This document shows positions 22,604 through 34,444 of a stretch of 64,000 nucleotides of DNA, in pieces. The notes under the pieces were generated by a model. The model saw nothing but the letters and a program-made list of their open reading frames with translations. It ran no database searches and was not told where the DNA came from. Positions within the stretch are counted from its first letter, which is position 1; the number at the start of each line of letters is the position of its first letter. The position numbers and the translations under genes were made by a program. This stretch comes from Corynebacterium tapiri. GTDB taxonomy: Bacteria; Actinomycetota; Actinomycetes; Mycobacteriales; Mycobacteriaceae. The stretch spans positions 1-64,000 of the forward strand of contig NZ_VDHJ01000007.1 in assembly GCF_006334925.1 (NCBI RefSeq), written 5' to 3'.

Positions 22604-23575
22604 GTGACTAGCTCTTCGGTTACCGTCAAACCAGGCCGAATTGGCCGCGGACTTACCCACGATGGAGGATCTTCGTTGGAGACGATCAAGGCCTACTTCG
22701 CGCTCACTAAGCCGAGGGTCATCGAACTCCTCCTCGTCGCCGCCATCCCCGCCATGCTGCAGGCTGATCGCGGCTCGGTCAATCTCGCTCTCATCGCTGG
22801 CACGCTCATCGGCGGATGGGCAGGTGCGGCAGCTGCCAATACCTTCAATATGGTTGTCGACTATGACATAGACCAGAAGATGGGGCGCACTCGCGCTCGG
22901 CCATTGGTCCGTCACAAGATCACCAAACGCCGTGCCGCCACGTTCGCCTGGGTACTGCTCATTTTCAGCGTGCTTTGGCTGTGGTTTGTCATCGGGTCGC
23001 CACTGGCAGCCGGGTTTATCATCCTGACCAACTGGTTCTACGTCTTCGTCTACACCAAGTGGCTGAAGCGACGCACCTGGCAAAACGTCATCTGGGGCGG
23101 CGCCGCTGGCTGCATGCCCGTCCTGGTGGGCTGGGCGGCGATCCGCGCTCACGCAGGTGAAGGTCCGGATGGATGGTGGCAGGCCCTGGTGATGTTCCTC
23201 ATCATCTTCTTCTGGACCCCGCCGCACACCTGGGCGCTGGCAATGAAGTACCGCGACGATTACGCCAAGGCCAACGTGCCCATGCTTCCGGTCATCGCCG
23301 AGCCTGTTGCGGTAACCCGCCAGATCCTGTTCTACACCTGGGTGACCGTCTTGGTATCCCTGGCGCTGATCCCAGCAACCTCCTGGATTTACGCTGTCGG
23401 AGCAGTTGTCACTGGTATCGCGTTCATTGCGCTGGCTACCAAGCTCCACCGTGGCGTCGCGCGTGGCGAGGAAGTCAAGCCTCTGCGCTTGTTCATTCTC
23501 TCCAACAATTACCTCGCGCTGCTTTTCCTCGCGCTCTCCGTTGACGCCGTACTTGGCTGGCAACCCCTGTTCTAA
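22604..23575 (+). CDS. ctaB: Protoheme IX farnesyltransferase (heme O synthase)
   Basis: Farnesylates heme B to heme O for aa3 oxidase; polytopic UbiA-family membrane protein of 323 aa with about nine helices. Prenyl-diphosphate site: [20 protein letters not shown] with Asp clusters, and the second loop [19 protein letters not shown]. Start GTG with SD GGAGGAG 10 nt upstream. The TAA stop touches the convergent quinone oxidoreductase stop with no base between. The divergent partner is tkt, as in C. glutamicum. Confidence 0.94.
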   Translation: MTSSSVTVKPGRIGRGLTHDGGSSLETIKAYFALTKPRVIELLLVAAIPAMLQADRGSVNLALIAGTLIGGWAGAAAANTFNMVVDYDIDQKMGRTRARPLVRHKITKRRAATFAWVLLIFSVLWLWFVIGSPLAAGFIILTNWFYVFVYTKWLKRRTWQNVIWGGAAGCMPVLVGWAAIRAHAGEGPDGWWQALVMFLIIFFWTPPHTWALAMKYRDDYAKANVPMLPVIAEPVAVTRQILFYTWVTVLVSLALIPATSWIYAVGAVVTGIAFIALATKLHRGVARGEEVKPLRLFILSNNYLALLFLALSVDAVLGWQPLF

Positions 23576-24544
23576 TTAGCCTTCCGCCATGCGCAACACG
23601 ATCGATCCGACCGTGGCACGCTCTTGGAGATCGCGATGAGCTCGCTCTGCTTCCGCTAAGGGGTACGACGCGGATACGGTGACGTCGAGACGCTTCTCGA
23701 CGATCGCTTGCACCACAGCTTGAGCCCGCATCGTGAATTCGTCTCCATCCGCAACGTAGGCCCCCAGCGAGGGGCGCGTGAGGTAGATGGATCCCCGTTG
23801 GTTGAGGACCTGTGGGTCTAGGGGATCGACGGGGCCGGAGGCTGCCCCGAAGAGGACCACCAGGCCACGGGGTTTAACGCTGTGTAGGGACTGATCGAAG
23901 GTCGCTTGCCCCACGCCGTCGTAGACAACGTCTACTCCTTGTCCGGCGGTAAGTTCGCGCACCTGCTCCACGAGGTCGTCTCCATATCGGAGCACATGAG
24001 TAGCCCCAGCTGCGTACGCGCGTTCCTCCTTGGCGTCGCTGGAGACGACGGAAATAACCGTTGCGCCGCGGTCTGCAGCCATTTGGGTGACCAGCAGGCC
24101 CACTCCGCCGGCACCGGCGGTAACTAGGCAGGTGGAATTTTCCACCAGGTCATAAACGGAGTGCACGAGCATGTGGGCGGTCATGCCTTGCAACAGCATC
24201 GAAGCGGCGGTCTCGTCATCAATTTCTTGCGGGACGGCAACGAGGCGGTCACGTGCTACACACACTTGCTCGGCATAGGACCCAAAGGAATCAGCCCACG
24301 CAACCTTCGTGCCTTCGGCGATGATTCCCTCGGGGTCGTAGGCCACGCGACCAACACCTTCTTTGCCTGGGGTGAAAGGAAGATCGCTGGGGTAGATGCC
24401 CTCACGGAAATAGGTGTCGATGTAGTTGATTCCGGCCACCAAAACGTCGATAAGCACCTCACCCTCAGCCGGGGTGGGTGCTTCGACGTCCTTAAGTTGG
24501 AGAACCTCCGGTCCACCGTGGGATTCAACAGAAATTGCCTTCAT
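23576..24544 (-). CDS. qor: NADPH:quinone oxidoreductase (MDR family)
   Basis: Medium-chain dehydrogenase of the zinc-free quinone oxidoreductase group, 322 aa. Seen: an N-terminal catalytic domain with YIDTYFREGIYPSDLPFTPG, and the Rossmann CLVTAGAGGVGLLVTQMAADRGA, then VDVVYDGVGQATFDQSL. No structural zinc cysteine cluster is visible, which fits Qor. TATCGT (minus strand, 24553-24558) lies 8 nt before the ATG, predicting a leaderless message separate from ctaA. The M. tuberculosis neighbourhood has the same gene here. Exact substrate unknown. Confidence 0.85.
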   Translation of the reverse strand: MKAISVESHGGPEVLQLKDVEAPTPAEGEVLIDVLVAGINYIDTYFREGIYPSDLPFTPGKEGVGRVAYDPEGIIAEGTKVAWADSFGSYAEQVCVARDRLVAVPQEIDDETAASMLLQGMTAHMLVHSVYDLVENSTCLVTAGAGGVGLLVTQMAADRGATVISVVSSDAKEERAYAAGATHVLRYGDDLVEQVRELTAGQGVDVVYDGVGQATFDQSLHSVKPRGLVVLFGAASGPVDPLDPQVLNQRGSIYLTRPSLGAYVADGDEFTMRAQAVVQAIVEKRLDVTVSASYPLAEAERAHRDLQERATVGSIVLRMAEG

Positions 24545-24586
24545 ACAATCCCACGATAGCGCGCACAGCGTCTGTGTCGGGGCGGG

Positions 24587-25549
24587 TTAGCGGGAACTCT
24601 CCGTCTCGGGGTGGGGTAGCCGGCGACGGCTGTGGGCCCAAACAATCGCGGTGCAAGCGGTAACGACCGAGGACATACCGATGTGGATCGGCACGGTCCA
24701 ACGCGGAACTCCCAGGTAGAACTGTGCGACGCCGATGGCCCACTGCACAACAATGACCGCGAGCAGGACCATGACCGCGCGTTGCGCTGCACTAGCTGCG
24801 CGAGCTCGGCGAATGAGGAACGCGCCGATGAGTGTGCATCCCAGGTATAGGTACATGCACACGGCATGGATGATGGCCATCATCTTGGTATCGACGTTGA
24901 GGCGGCCCTCCATACCGACTCCGTCATCTCCCGAGTGGACGCCGGAGCCAGTAACCATCGTTCCGGTAATCAGCACGATGGCCAGAGCAACGGCTCCACA
25001 CAGCAGGACTGATCGGATGTGCGGCGGAAGAGCAGTGGAGACCGCGCTGTGGTCGTCCTCCGCGATCCGGGAGTACAGCAGTGCAGCGACCCACACCAGG
25101 ATCATCGAGGGCAGGAAGTGGACTGCTACTGCCCACCACTGCAGATCCAAGAGAACAGAGATTCCGCCAATGACAGCCTGGGCGATGATGCCCAGCCCCG
25201 AGATCCACGCGTAAACCTTAAGCTCGCTGCGTCGGTTGGCCTTGTACATCGCGATTGTGACCAGCAGCGCAACGAAGGCCAGCACGAAAGTGAGCAAGCG
25301 ATTGCCAAACTCAATTGCCTGATGCACGAGGGGAGCAGCTCCTGCAACAGGAACGAGAGATCCCTCGTGGCAATTTGGCCAGGTGTTGCAACCAAGGCCG
25401 GAGCCTGTCACGCGGACGATGGAGCCGGTGACGGTGATCCCGCCCTGCGCGATCAACAAGATGAGCGCGAGAATTCGCTGTTGCCGCAGGGTAGGAACCC
25501 AGGTGCGCCAACGTTGGGAAAGACTGGAAGATACAGAGGTGGCAGACAC
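24587..25549 (-). CDS. ctaA: Heme A synthase (COX15/CtaA)
   Basis: Oxidises the C8 methyl of heme O to give heme A; 320 aa, eight transmembrane helices expected and consistent with the hydrophobic pattern. Heme-ligand histidines are seen in LVHQAIEFGNRLLTF and AVHFLPSMILVW, and the Cys pair region in GSGLGCNTWPNCHEG; a C-terminal HAVCMYLYLG carries another His. GTG 25549 is preceded at 8 nt by TAGACT (minus strand, 25558-25563). With ctaB on the other side of qor this forms the heme A synthesis locus. Confidence 0.92.
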   Translation of the reverse strand: MSATSVSSSLSQRWRTWVPTLRQQRILALILLIAQGGITVTGSIVRVTGSGLGCNTWPNCHEGSLVPVAGAAPLVHQAIEFGNRLLTFVLAFVALLVTIAMYKANRRSELKVYAWISGLGIIAQAVIGGISVLLDLQWWAVAVHFLPSMILVWVAALLYSRIAEDDHSAVSTALPPHIRSVLLCGAVALAIVLITGTMVTGSGVHSGDDGVGMEGRLNVDTKMMAIIHAVCMYLYLGCTLIGAFLIRRARAASAAQRAVMVLLAVIVVQWAIGVAQFYLGVPRWTVPIHIGMSSVVTACTAIVWAHSRRRLPHPETESSR

Positions 25550-25576
25550 GTTCTTTGAGTCTAATCCCGCTATGGC

Positions 25577-26362
25577 TTAAGACTCGAACCGGAACAGACG
25601 CGTGGCGGCTATCCCGCCGAGCGCGCACCAGCCAGCCAGAACGAGCAGGCTTTGCCAGGGAATTGTGTGCTGGAAGGCGTCGTGAAGCCCAGCGCCCAAT
25701 GCCACGGTCGGAATGAGGATGCTCCATCCCGGTGAAGCCAACCCCCCAGTGAGAAACACGTACCCTAGGGCTCCCGAAAGCACGAGCCACACCAGGTTGG
25801 CCAAGCCCAGGACAATTTCTGAGCTCAGGCTTCCACCGATGAGCAAGCCGAGGGCCGTGCACGCTGCGATTCCAGCCAGCAATACGAGCGTGGCGAGCGC
25901 GACTCCGAGAAGGGTTGTACGCCACCCGAGGAGGAATGCACAGGCGGATAGGACCACAACCTGAACCAAGGCCATCACGAGGACGGCGAAAATCTTGCCC
26001 GCGATGATTGTGGACGCTGAGACACCTGAGGCGCCGGCCCGTTTGAGAGCGCCATATCGGCGATCGAAGGCGACCGAAATGGCCTGTCCCGTCAACCCAG
26101 AGCTTGCAGCTGCGATGGACAGAACCATGGGAAACGCCGTGTCAAGGGTGTGGTCCGCACTTAATGCGGGAACCTTGGCCACCGCGATGAGGGCTGCGAT
26201 CGGGATGATCAAACTCAGCAGAAGCTGTTCTGGATGACGCAGCATGAGGGAGGCCTCGACCCTGCCCTGCGCGAGCGCCATGCGCAGGCGAGACGCACGC
26301 CGCGGTTGGGGTGCAAAGACACCAGTTGGCAGGTTCAAAGCAACGCCGTGAAGTTCAGACAT
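25577..26362 (-). CDS. ABC-2 type transporter permease
   Basis: Membrane half of an ABC exporter, 261 aa with about six hydrophobic segments and an N-terminal cytosolic stretch. The pattern (VLVMALVQVVVLSACAFLLGWRT and similar) fits the ABC2 membrane family. It starts 5 nt after its ATPase, so the two are co-translated. The homologous pair Rv1457c-Rv1458c holds the same place between the ctaA-like gene and mptB in M. tuberculosis. Substrate not known. Confidence 0.85.
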   Translation of the reverse strand: MSELHGVALNLPTGVFAPQPRRASRLRMALAQGRVEASLMLRHPEQLLLSLIIPIAALIAVAKVPALSADHTLDTAFPMVLSIAAASSGLTGQAISVAFDRRYGALKRAGASGVSASTIIAGKIFAVLVMALVQVVVLSACAFLLGWRTTLLGVALATLVLLAGIAACTALGLLIGGSLSSEIVLGLANLVWLVLSGALGYVFLTGGLASPGWSILIPTVALGAGLHDAFQHTIPWQSLLVLAGWCALGGIAATRLFRFES

Positions 26363-26367
26363 GTGGA

Positions 26368-27285
26368 CTAGCTCCTCAGCTCGCGACCAGTAAGGGAGAG
26401 AAATACTGCCTCCAGGGAAGAGCGCCCGGCTTCCAGGGTGCGAATCTGTATGTCCTCCCGCGCTAAATCGGCAGCTAGCCGAGCAATGGTTTCTGGTGAG
26501 GGGGAGTGTTCGTATCGGTACGTAGTCGGCTTGAGAGCAGTGACCTCGCGATACAAGGGGCTCGTCTCCGGGATGGGAGTGAGCGTTTCAAATTGGATTC
26601 CCTGAGCCACGCTTTGGGTCAGAGTGGCCGGAGACCCGGACGCAACTACGCTGCCCTTATCGACGATGACCACCGTGTCGGCCAAGAGCTCGGCCTCATC
26701 CATGAGGTGGGTCGTAATAAGTACGCTGACGCCATCTCGCTTCAAGGCACGCACGATGTCCCACACCCGGTGACGAGATTGTGCGTCCATGCCTGCGGTG
26801 GGTTCGTCTAAAAAGACCAGCTCGGGGCGGCCAATCAAGGCGAGCGCCAGCGACACGCGCTGTTGCTGGCCGCCGGAAAGCCGCCGGTACGTGGTTGAGC
26901 GAACCCCCTCAAGCCCCAAGAGGGAAATGAGCCACTCCGGATCATGAGGATTCGCGCTGTATGAAGCCGCGAGGCGAAGAGATTCGATAACGCTGAGTCC
27001 CGAGTACCCGCCTCCGCCTTGGAGCATGATGCCCACGCGCTCACGCACCTCCATCGGGGAGGTCGCTGGATCGAGTCCCACAGTGCGGATCGAGCCGGAG
27101 CTGGGGGTTTGAAAACCCTCGCACATCTCAACCGTCGTCGTCTTGCCAGCACCATTAGGTCCTAGCAACGCCAGCACCTCGCCACGAGGCAGCGAAAAAG
27201 AAACGCGATCGACGGCTGTCTTCGAGCCAAAAGTCTTAGAGACGTTGTCTACGACCAGCGCTGGTTCATCGGTTGTTCTGACCAC
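26368..27285 (-). CDS. ABC transporter ATP-binding protein
   Basis: ATPase partner of the ABC-2 permease; 305 aa. Walker A GPNGAGKTTTVEM, signature YRRLSGGQQQRVSLALALI, Walker B PELVFLDEPTAGMD and the H-loop ITTHLMDEAELL are all intact; the last 80 residues are the accessory tail of the DrrA/NatA-like group. GTG 27285 is chosen because TAAGCT (minus strand, 27294-27299) stands 8 nt upstream; the frame extends further only through mptB. The TAA stop of mptB is the first half of that hexamer. Confidence 0.88.
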   Translation of the reverse strand: MVRTTDEPALVVDNVSKTFGSKTAVDRVSFSLPRGEVLALLGPNGAGKTTTVEMCEGFQTPSSGSIRTVGLDPATSPMEVRERVGIMLQGGGGYSGLSVIESLRLAASYSANPHDPEWLISLLGLEGVRSTTYRRLSGGQQQRVSLALALIGRPELVFLDEPTAGMDAQSRHRVWDIVRALKRDGVSVLITTHLMDEAELLADTVVIVDKGSVVASGSPATLTQSVAQGIQFETLTPIPETSPLYREVTALKPTTYRYEHSPSPETIARLAADLAREDIQIRTLEAGRSSLEAVFLSLTGRELRS

Positions 27286-27296
27286 GAGGGCATAGC

Positions 27297-28898
27297 TTAG
27301 GTGATAATCGACTTCCTCCGGAACAGCCACCAACCGGCAATCATGATCAATCCGCCCGCGATGGCTGCTCCAACATAGATAGTTCCCACTGTGGCTGCGG
27401 GCAGCGCGAGTCCACGGGGGAGCACAAAGAAGCTCATCGCCGCCGAATACGCCATGACGGCAACGCGGAAGAATGCGCGATTTGCCCATGTGGCCAGGGG
27501 AATAATCGCCCATAAGAGGTACCAGGGGTGCACTACGGGAAACAGGATCACCAGCACAAACGTTCCTACGCCCAGGCCACCTACGGGGTGGATCGCGCCG
27601 CGGTAGACCGCAAAAAGCATGCGCACGACGAACCCTCCCGCAATGAGCACGCCCACTAGGCGGGTAATGGACAGGATTGCCTCCGTGTGATCGCCGAGTC
27701 CGAGCAGCATGGCGAAGAATCCGGAGATCACGCCGATGTCGGTAGTGATGGACATCCAGCTGCGGATTGTTGCGGCGCCGCCTTGACCGGTTATCCAGCC
27801 CAATCCAATGCCTGTAATCGCCGTTACTGCGGCGACGGTGAGGGCAAGGACACAGGCCATGGCCGAGGCGGATACCCCGATGGCGACAACGGCGGGGCGG
27901 CCCATCCGAGAAAACTTCCGCGCCAGAGCCATACCCAAAAAGCCCAAGCCAATGAACCCGGTGACCTTGACCAGGCCGGCGCAGGTGATGAGAACTCCGC
28001 CCAGAGCTATGAGGCCAAATCCCAGCGGCCTGGTGTGGTAAGTCACCTTGTCCACTCCGCGCAGGCCAAGCTCGAGGCCTACGAGAGCCAGGCCCAGCAT
28101 GACGGCCTCATTGTGAATTCCGCCAACCAGGTGAAGGAGGGTAAGCGGGTTGAGGATGCCGAGCCACAACGCGGTTGTTGGGCGCACACCGCAGCGGCGG
28201 GAGAGTTGAAGCACCGCCCAGGCGCAGCTGGCGATTCCCGCCAGGCTCAAGGCCCGGTGAGCGAGAACGCCAAGGACGATCGAGTCGTTGGTGATAACGC
28301 TGACCAGGGCTGACAGCCCAAGGGCCACCGGGCCGTAAGGGGAGGGGGACTCGGCCCAAATAAAGGGAACTGACCGGGCTAGGTGATGTTCGGCACCCAA
28401 AAGTTGAACCGGTCCGGCAGAGTAGGGATCCATGCCGTGGGCAACAATCGAGCCTTGCGCCAAGTAAGAGTAGATGTCCTGCGTAAACAGTGGGGCAGTG
28501 AGAGCGATCGGCAACGACCAGCAGAGGAACGTAGCCGCCAGATCACGCACGTGCACCGATGCGGCACCCACGTAACGCGACATGATGAGCCAGGCCAAGA
28601 CGATCAGCCCCGCTCCGATCAGCACGATCGAGGACGAGGTTTGGAGCATCCGCGCCATCAGATCACCCAGGGGCGCCTTGCCGTAGGGGTTGTTAACCAC
28701 CGGAAGAGCGCCTGCACCAAGACCTCCCACTCCGATAAGAAGTGCACCAACAGTTCCGATCCACCGCAGGACAAGGAAGCGATGGTAGGCAAATAGTTTG
28801 AGGTCGGTGGCCGGCGTTTCTGCTCGGTTATGGAGGTGAGCAGCACGGGATCCGGATCGCCCGAGGTGGGGCAAGTCTGCTGGAAGTCGTGACGGCAC
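27297..28898 (-). CDS. mptB: Alpha-(1->6)-mannosyltransferase MptB
   Basis: Polytopic GT-C type polyprenyl-phosphomannose-dependent transferase that builds the proximal mannan core of lipomannan and lipoarabinomannan in corynebacteria and mycobacteria; 533 aa with about 13 hydrophobic segments. Seen: RYVGAASVHVRDLA, then LFTQDIYSYLAQGSIVAHGMDP with the acidic residue of the GT-C loop, and FPVVHPWYLLWAIIPL. Start GTG 28898 is chosen because TACTAT (minus strand, 28906-28911) lies 7 nt upstream. Position between the ABC pair and sufR matches Rv1459c. Confidence 0.88.
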   Translation of the reverse strand: MPSRLPADLPHLGRSGSRAAHLHNRAETPATDLKLFAYHRFLVLRWIGTVGALLIGVGGLGAGALPVVNNPYGKAPLGDLMARMLQTSSSIVLIGAGLIVLAWLIMSRYVGAASVHVRDLAATFLCWSLPIALTAPLFTQDIYSYLAQGSIVAHGMDPYSAGPVQLLGAEHHLARSVPFIWAESPSPYGPVALGLSALVSVITNDSIVLGVLAHRALSLAGIASCAWAVLQLSRRCGVRPTTALWLGILNPLTLLHLVGGIHNEAVMLGLALVGLELGLRGVDKVTYHTRPLGFGLIALGGVLITCAGLVKVTGFIGLGFLGMALARKFSRMGRPAVVAIGVSASAMACVLALTVAAVTAITGIGLGWITGQGGAATIRSWMSITTDIGVISGFFAMLLGLGDHTEAILSITRLVGVLIAGGFVVRMLFAVYRGAIHPVGGLGVGTFVLVILFPVVHPWYLLWAIIPLATWANRAFFRVAVMAYSAAMSFFVLPRGLALPAATVGTIYVGAAIAGGLIMIAGWWLFRRKSIIT

Positions 28899-29003
28899 GA
28901 ACCTGATAGTACGACATTCGCGAGTGCTTTCCGCCCGGCAGTGCCGTCCAGAGCAACCCGCCGGTGGATTAGGGGAGGGTGGACGCATCGAGGCAATTTA
29001 GGC

Positions 29004-29018
29004 ACACTAGTGTTGTCA
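29004..29018 (+). promoter_or_regulatory. Candidate SufR operator overlapping suf promoter
   Basis: ACACT-AGTGT-TGTCA occupies 29004-29018. From memory, the M. tuberculosis SufR site is ACACT-N5-TGTGA, so 9 of 10 specified positions agree. It contains a perfect 10-bp palindrome (ACACTAGTGT), and TAGTGT at 29008-29013 is the best -10 for the suf operon, so a bound repressor would occlude it. Confidence 0.6.
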
Positions 29019-29076
29019 AAAGACGGCCACCGAGAGTTCCATTCGAGGGCCCGGGTTTAAGCAGGAGGTGAAACAC

Positions 29077-29790
29077 GTGGTGAAGTCTCGTTCTACGAGA
29101 GATGGTGATTCTAATACCAGGTCACTCGTGTTGGGTCTTTTGCTCAAGCACGGGCCCATCACCGCAGCGGATCTGGGTGAGCGTCTCGGCCTATCGGCCG
29201 CTGGTGTGCGACGACACCTTGACAACCTCCTCACGGAGGAATTGGCGGAGACTGTTGAGCGGCGCCCGAGCGGACGCGGCAGGCCTGCCAAGTACTTCCG
29301 GCTAACCGAAGCCGGAAGGAATCGGTTCGGGCACGGGTACGACGAGTTGGCCACCCAGGCACTCGATGCTCTGCGCGAAGCCGGCGGCTCCGATGCGGTT
29401 CGGCATTTTGCCCGCGCGCGCATCGAGCAGGTGGTGGCTGATGTGGAATCAACCCTCGACAACGATGGCTGCATCGAAAAGACCACTGCTCAGATCGCAG
29501 AGGCCCTGGACGAGCACGGCTACGCCGTGACAGTGACCCGGGCCGGTAACGGGATCCAGATCTGCCAACACCATTGCCCCGTGGCAAGCGTTGCGGCAGA
29601 ACACCCGGAGCTATGCCAGGCTGAGCATGAGGTCATTGCCTCCAAACTGGGGCTACACATCCAGCCGCTAGCTACCATCACGCAAGGTCACGGCATCTGT
29701 ACCACGAACATTCCGCTCCAGCCTGCTGGCGAGGAAGAATCAAACCCTGACACACCGCGGACCACTCCAGATGAAAGGAGCGACACATGA
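29077..29790 (+). CDS. sufR: SufR, iron-sulfur-sensing repressor of the suf operon
   Basis: ArsR/DeoR-like winged helix at the N-terminus ([21 protein letters not shown]) with a C-terminal cluster-binding region; 237 aa. Four cysteines stand where the cluster is expected: C163, C167, C180 and C208 ([19 protein letters not shown]). Holo-SufR is known to repress suf when Fe-S supply is adequate. GTG 29077 has AGGAGG 8 nt upstream; a second in-frame GTG (29080) and one at 29068 inside the SD are alternatives. The stop overlaps the sufB ATG. Confidence 0.92.
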   Translation: MVKSRSTRDGDSNTRSLVLGLLLKHGPITAADLGERLGLSAAGVRRHLDNLLTEELAETVERRPSGRGRPAKYFRLTEAGRNRFGHGYDELATQALDALREAGGSDAVRHFARARIEQVVADVESTLDNDGCIEKTTAQIAEALDEHGYAVTVTRAGNGIQICQHHCPVASVAAEHPELCQAEHEVIASKLGLHIQPLATITQGHGICTTNIPLQPAGEEESNPDTPRTTPDERSDT

Positions 29791-31232
29791 CCCAGGCGCA
29801 GACCAAGCCCGGCATGACAACGCCCATGAGTGACGATGAGATCATTGATTCCATCGGCGCCTACAACTACGGATGGCATGACTCCGACGAGGCAGGCGCT
29901 TCTGCTCGCCGTGGCCTGAACGAAGATGTCGTCCGCGATATCTCCCGCCTCAAGAACGAGCCCGAGTGGATGCTCGAGCAGCGACTCAAGGCACTGGGGA
30001 TCTTTGACAAGAAGCCCATGCCTACCTGGGGTGCAGACCTCAGCGGTATCAACTTCGACGAGATCAAGTACTTCGTGCGCTCCACGGAGGGCCAGGCACA
30101 AACCTGGGAGGATCTGCCCGAGGACATCAAGAACACCTACGACAAGCTCGGTATCCCGGAGGCAGAGAAGCAGCGCCTGGTGGCGGGTGTTGCTGCACAG
30201 TACGAGTCTGAGGTGGTCTACCACCAGATCCGTGAGGACCTGGAGGAAAAGGGAGTCATCTTTGTCGATACCGACACAGCTCTGCGTGAGCACGAGGAGA
30301 TTTTCAAGGAGCACTTCGGCTCCGTCATCCCTGCTGGTGACAACAAGTTCTCCGCTCTGAACACGGCAGTTTGGTCTGGTGGCTCGTTTATCTACGTCCC
30401 CAAGGGGGTGCACGTAGATATTCCGCTGCAGGCATACTTCCGCATCAATACCGAGAACATGGGTCAGTTCGAGCGCACGCTCATCATCGTGGACGAGGAC
30501 GCCTATGTTCACTACGTAGAGGGCTGCACCGCACCGATCTACAAGTCCGACTCTCTGCACTCGGCCGTCGTGGAGATCATCGTGAAGAAGGGTGGACGCT
30601 GCCGCTACACCACCATTCAGAACTGGTCGAACAATGTGTACAACCTGGTCACCAAGCGCGCCAAGGCCGAAGAGGGCGCAACCATGGAATGGGTCGATGG
30701 CAACATCGGCTCCAAGGTCACCATGAAGTACCCCGCCGTGTGGATGACCGGCGAACACGCCAAGGGCGAGGTTCTCTCCGTGGCGTTTGCAGGTGAGGGC
30801 CAGTTCCAGGACACCGGAGCGAAGATGACCCATATGGCTCCGCACACCTCGTCCAACGTGGTGTCCAAGTCGGTTGCGCGCGCTGGTGGGCGCTCGGCCT
30901 ACCGTGGACTCATTCAGGTCAACGCCAATGCTCATCACTCCACCGCCAATGTTGAGTGTGATGCGCTGCTGGTCGACAACATCTCGCGTTCGGATACCTA
31001 CCCCTACAACGACATTCGCAATGATCATGTCTCGCTGGGCCACGAGGCGACTGTTTCTCAGGTCTCCGAGGAGCAGTTGTTCTACCTCATGTCGCGTGGT
31101 GTGCCGGAGGAAGAGGCAATGGCCATGATCGTGCGCGGCTTCGTGGAGCCGATCGCCAAGGAGCTCCCGATGGAATACGCCCTCGAGCTCAACCGCCTGA
31201 TCGAACTGCAGATGGAAGGATCCGTGGGTTAA
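29787..31232 (+). CDS. sufB: Fe-S assembly scaffold SufB
   Basis: Core of the SufBC2D scaffold on which Fe-S clusters are built; 481 aa, normal for the family. Seen: [52 protein letters not shown] (conserved Cys) and a C-terminal [20 protein letters not shown]. No intein interrupts it, unlike the M. tuberculosis gene. ATGA overlap with sufR and TAATG overlap with sufD show tight translational coupling. Confidence 0.96.
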   Translation: MTQAQTKPGMTTPMSDDEIIDSIGAYNYGWHDSDEAGASARRGLNEDVVRDISRLKNEPEWMLEQRLKALGIFDKKPMPTWGADLSGINFDEIKYFVRSTEGQAQTWEDLPEDIKNTYDKLGIPEAEKQRLVAGVAAQYESEVVYHQIREDLEEKGVIFVDTDTALREHEEIFKEHFGSVIPAGDNKFSALNTAVWSGGSFIYVPKGVHVDIPLQAYFRINTENMGQFERTLIIVDEDAYVHYVEGCTAPIYKSDSLHSAVVEIIVKKGGRCRYTTIQNWSNNVYNLVTKRAKAEEGATMEWVDGNIGSKVTMKYPAVWMTGEHAKGEVLSVAFAGEGQFQDTGAKMTHMAPHTSSNVVSKSVARAGGRSAYRGLIQVNANAHHSTANVECDALLVDNISRSDTYPYNDIRNDHVSLGHEATVSQVSEEQLFYLMSRGVPEEEAMAMIVRGFVEPIAKELPMEYALELNRLIELQMEGSVG

Positions 31233-32404
31233 TGGTCAACGAAACCTCTACTGTTACCAACGCGTCGGGAGTCCAGACCAAGGGCGATGCCTTCGCCTCC
31301 TTTAACGTCGATGACTTCGAGGTCCCGCACGGCCGGGCCGAGGATTGGCGATTCATCTCTCTGCGCTCCCTGCGTGGCCTGCACAATGGCTCTTTTGCCC
31401 CGGCTGCGGATCAGCTGGTGCGGGTCGATGCTCCGGAGGGCGTCGAGGTTGCCACTGTAGCCAAGGATGACGAGCGTCTTGGCCGTGCTGGTGCGCCCAC
31501 CGACCGGGTCGCTGCACAGGCCTGGACCTCCATGGAAACGGCGCAGTTTGTGGGGATTAAGGCGAATCACGTCGTCGACAAGCCCATCTCAGTGACGATC
31601 ACCGGGCGCGGATCCGACGTCACCACCTTCGGCGCGACCACCATCAATGTCGAATCTGGTGCCGAGGCCACTGTGCTCCTGCGCTACGAGGGCTCGGGCA
31701 CCCACGCCGACAACGTTGAGTTCGTAGTGGGCGACAATGCTCGCTTGACCGTCGTCGTCGACGCTGAGTGGAATACCGACGCTGTTCACCTCTCGGCGCA
31801 CCGCGCGCTTCTGGGGCGCGACGCAACCCTGCGCCACACCGTAGTGACCTTCGGCGGCGAAGTTGTGCGGATCACCCCGCGCGTCAACTACACCGCACCG
31901 GGCGGCGATGCCGAGATGATCGGCCTGTACTTTGCGGATGACGGACAGTACATCGAGAATCGACTGCTCGTTGATCACTCGGTGCCCAACTGCCGATCGC
32001 TCGTGCTCTACAAGGGCGCACTCCAGGGCGACACCAGCAATCCTCGCACCGAGGCTCGTACCTGCTGGGTGGGCGACGTGCTCATTCGCTCGAATGCCAA
32101 GAACACCGACACGTATGAGACGAACCGCAACCTGGTTCTCAGCGAGGGAGCGCGTGCCGACGCCATTCCCAATCTGGAGATCGAGACCGGTGAGATCGCC
32201 GGTGCCGGACACGCAGCCACCGTCGGCCGTTTCGACGACGAGCACATGTTCTACCTGCGTTCTCGCGGTATCCCAGAGGATGTCGCGCGCCGCATGATCA
32301 TCCGCGGGTTCTTCTCCGAGGTCATCTCCCGCATCCCCATTGAATCTGTACGCGAAGAGCTGGAAAACCGCGTCTCCGCCGAGCTAGCCAAGCAGAACGC
32401 TTAA
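31232..32404 (+). CDS. sufD: Fe-S assembly protein SufD
   Basis: Paralogue and partner of SufB in the scaffold; 390 aa. The core beta-helix ends with the typical LIRSNAKNTDTYETNRNLVL and MFYLRSRGIPEDVARRMIIRGFF, which parallels the SufB tail. The N-terminal region is divergent, as usual, with RAEDWRFISLRSLRGL as recognisable anchor. TAATG overlap with sufB; sufC follows after 19 nt with SD AAAGAGGA. Confidence 0.95.
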   Translation: MVNETSTVTNASGVQTKGDAFASFNVDDFEVPHGRAEDWRFISLRSLRGLHNGSFAPAADQLVRVDAPEGVEVATVAKDDERLGRAGAPTDRVAAQAWTSMETAQFVGIKANHVVDKPISVTITGRGSDVTTFGATTINVESGAEATVLLRYEGSGTHADNVEFVVGDNARLTVVVDAEWNTDAVHLSAHRALLGRDATLRHTVVTFGGEVVRITPRVNYTAPGGDAEMIGLYFADDGQYIENRLLVDHSVPNCRSLVLYKGALQGDTSNPRTEARTCWVGDVLIRSNAKNTDTYETNRNLVLSEGARADAIPNLEIETGEIAGAGHAATVGRFDDEHMFYLRSRGIPEDVARRMIIRGFFSEVISRIPIESVREELENRVSAELAKQNA

Positions 32405-32423
32405 GAAAGAGGAACGCACGACA

Positions 32424-34444
<2,021 letters not shown>

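Noticed and set aside
22382..23563. Long minus-strand frame across ctaB and its upstream region
   Set aside because: The amino acid composition (runs of Asp, Gly, Gln, Arg) is that of an antisense shadow; ctaB on the plus strand is certain.
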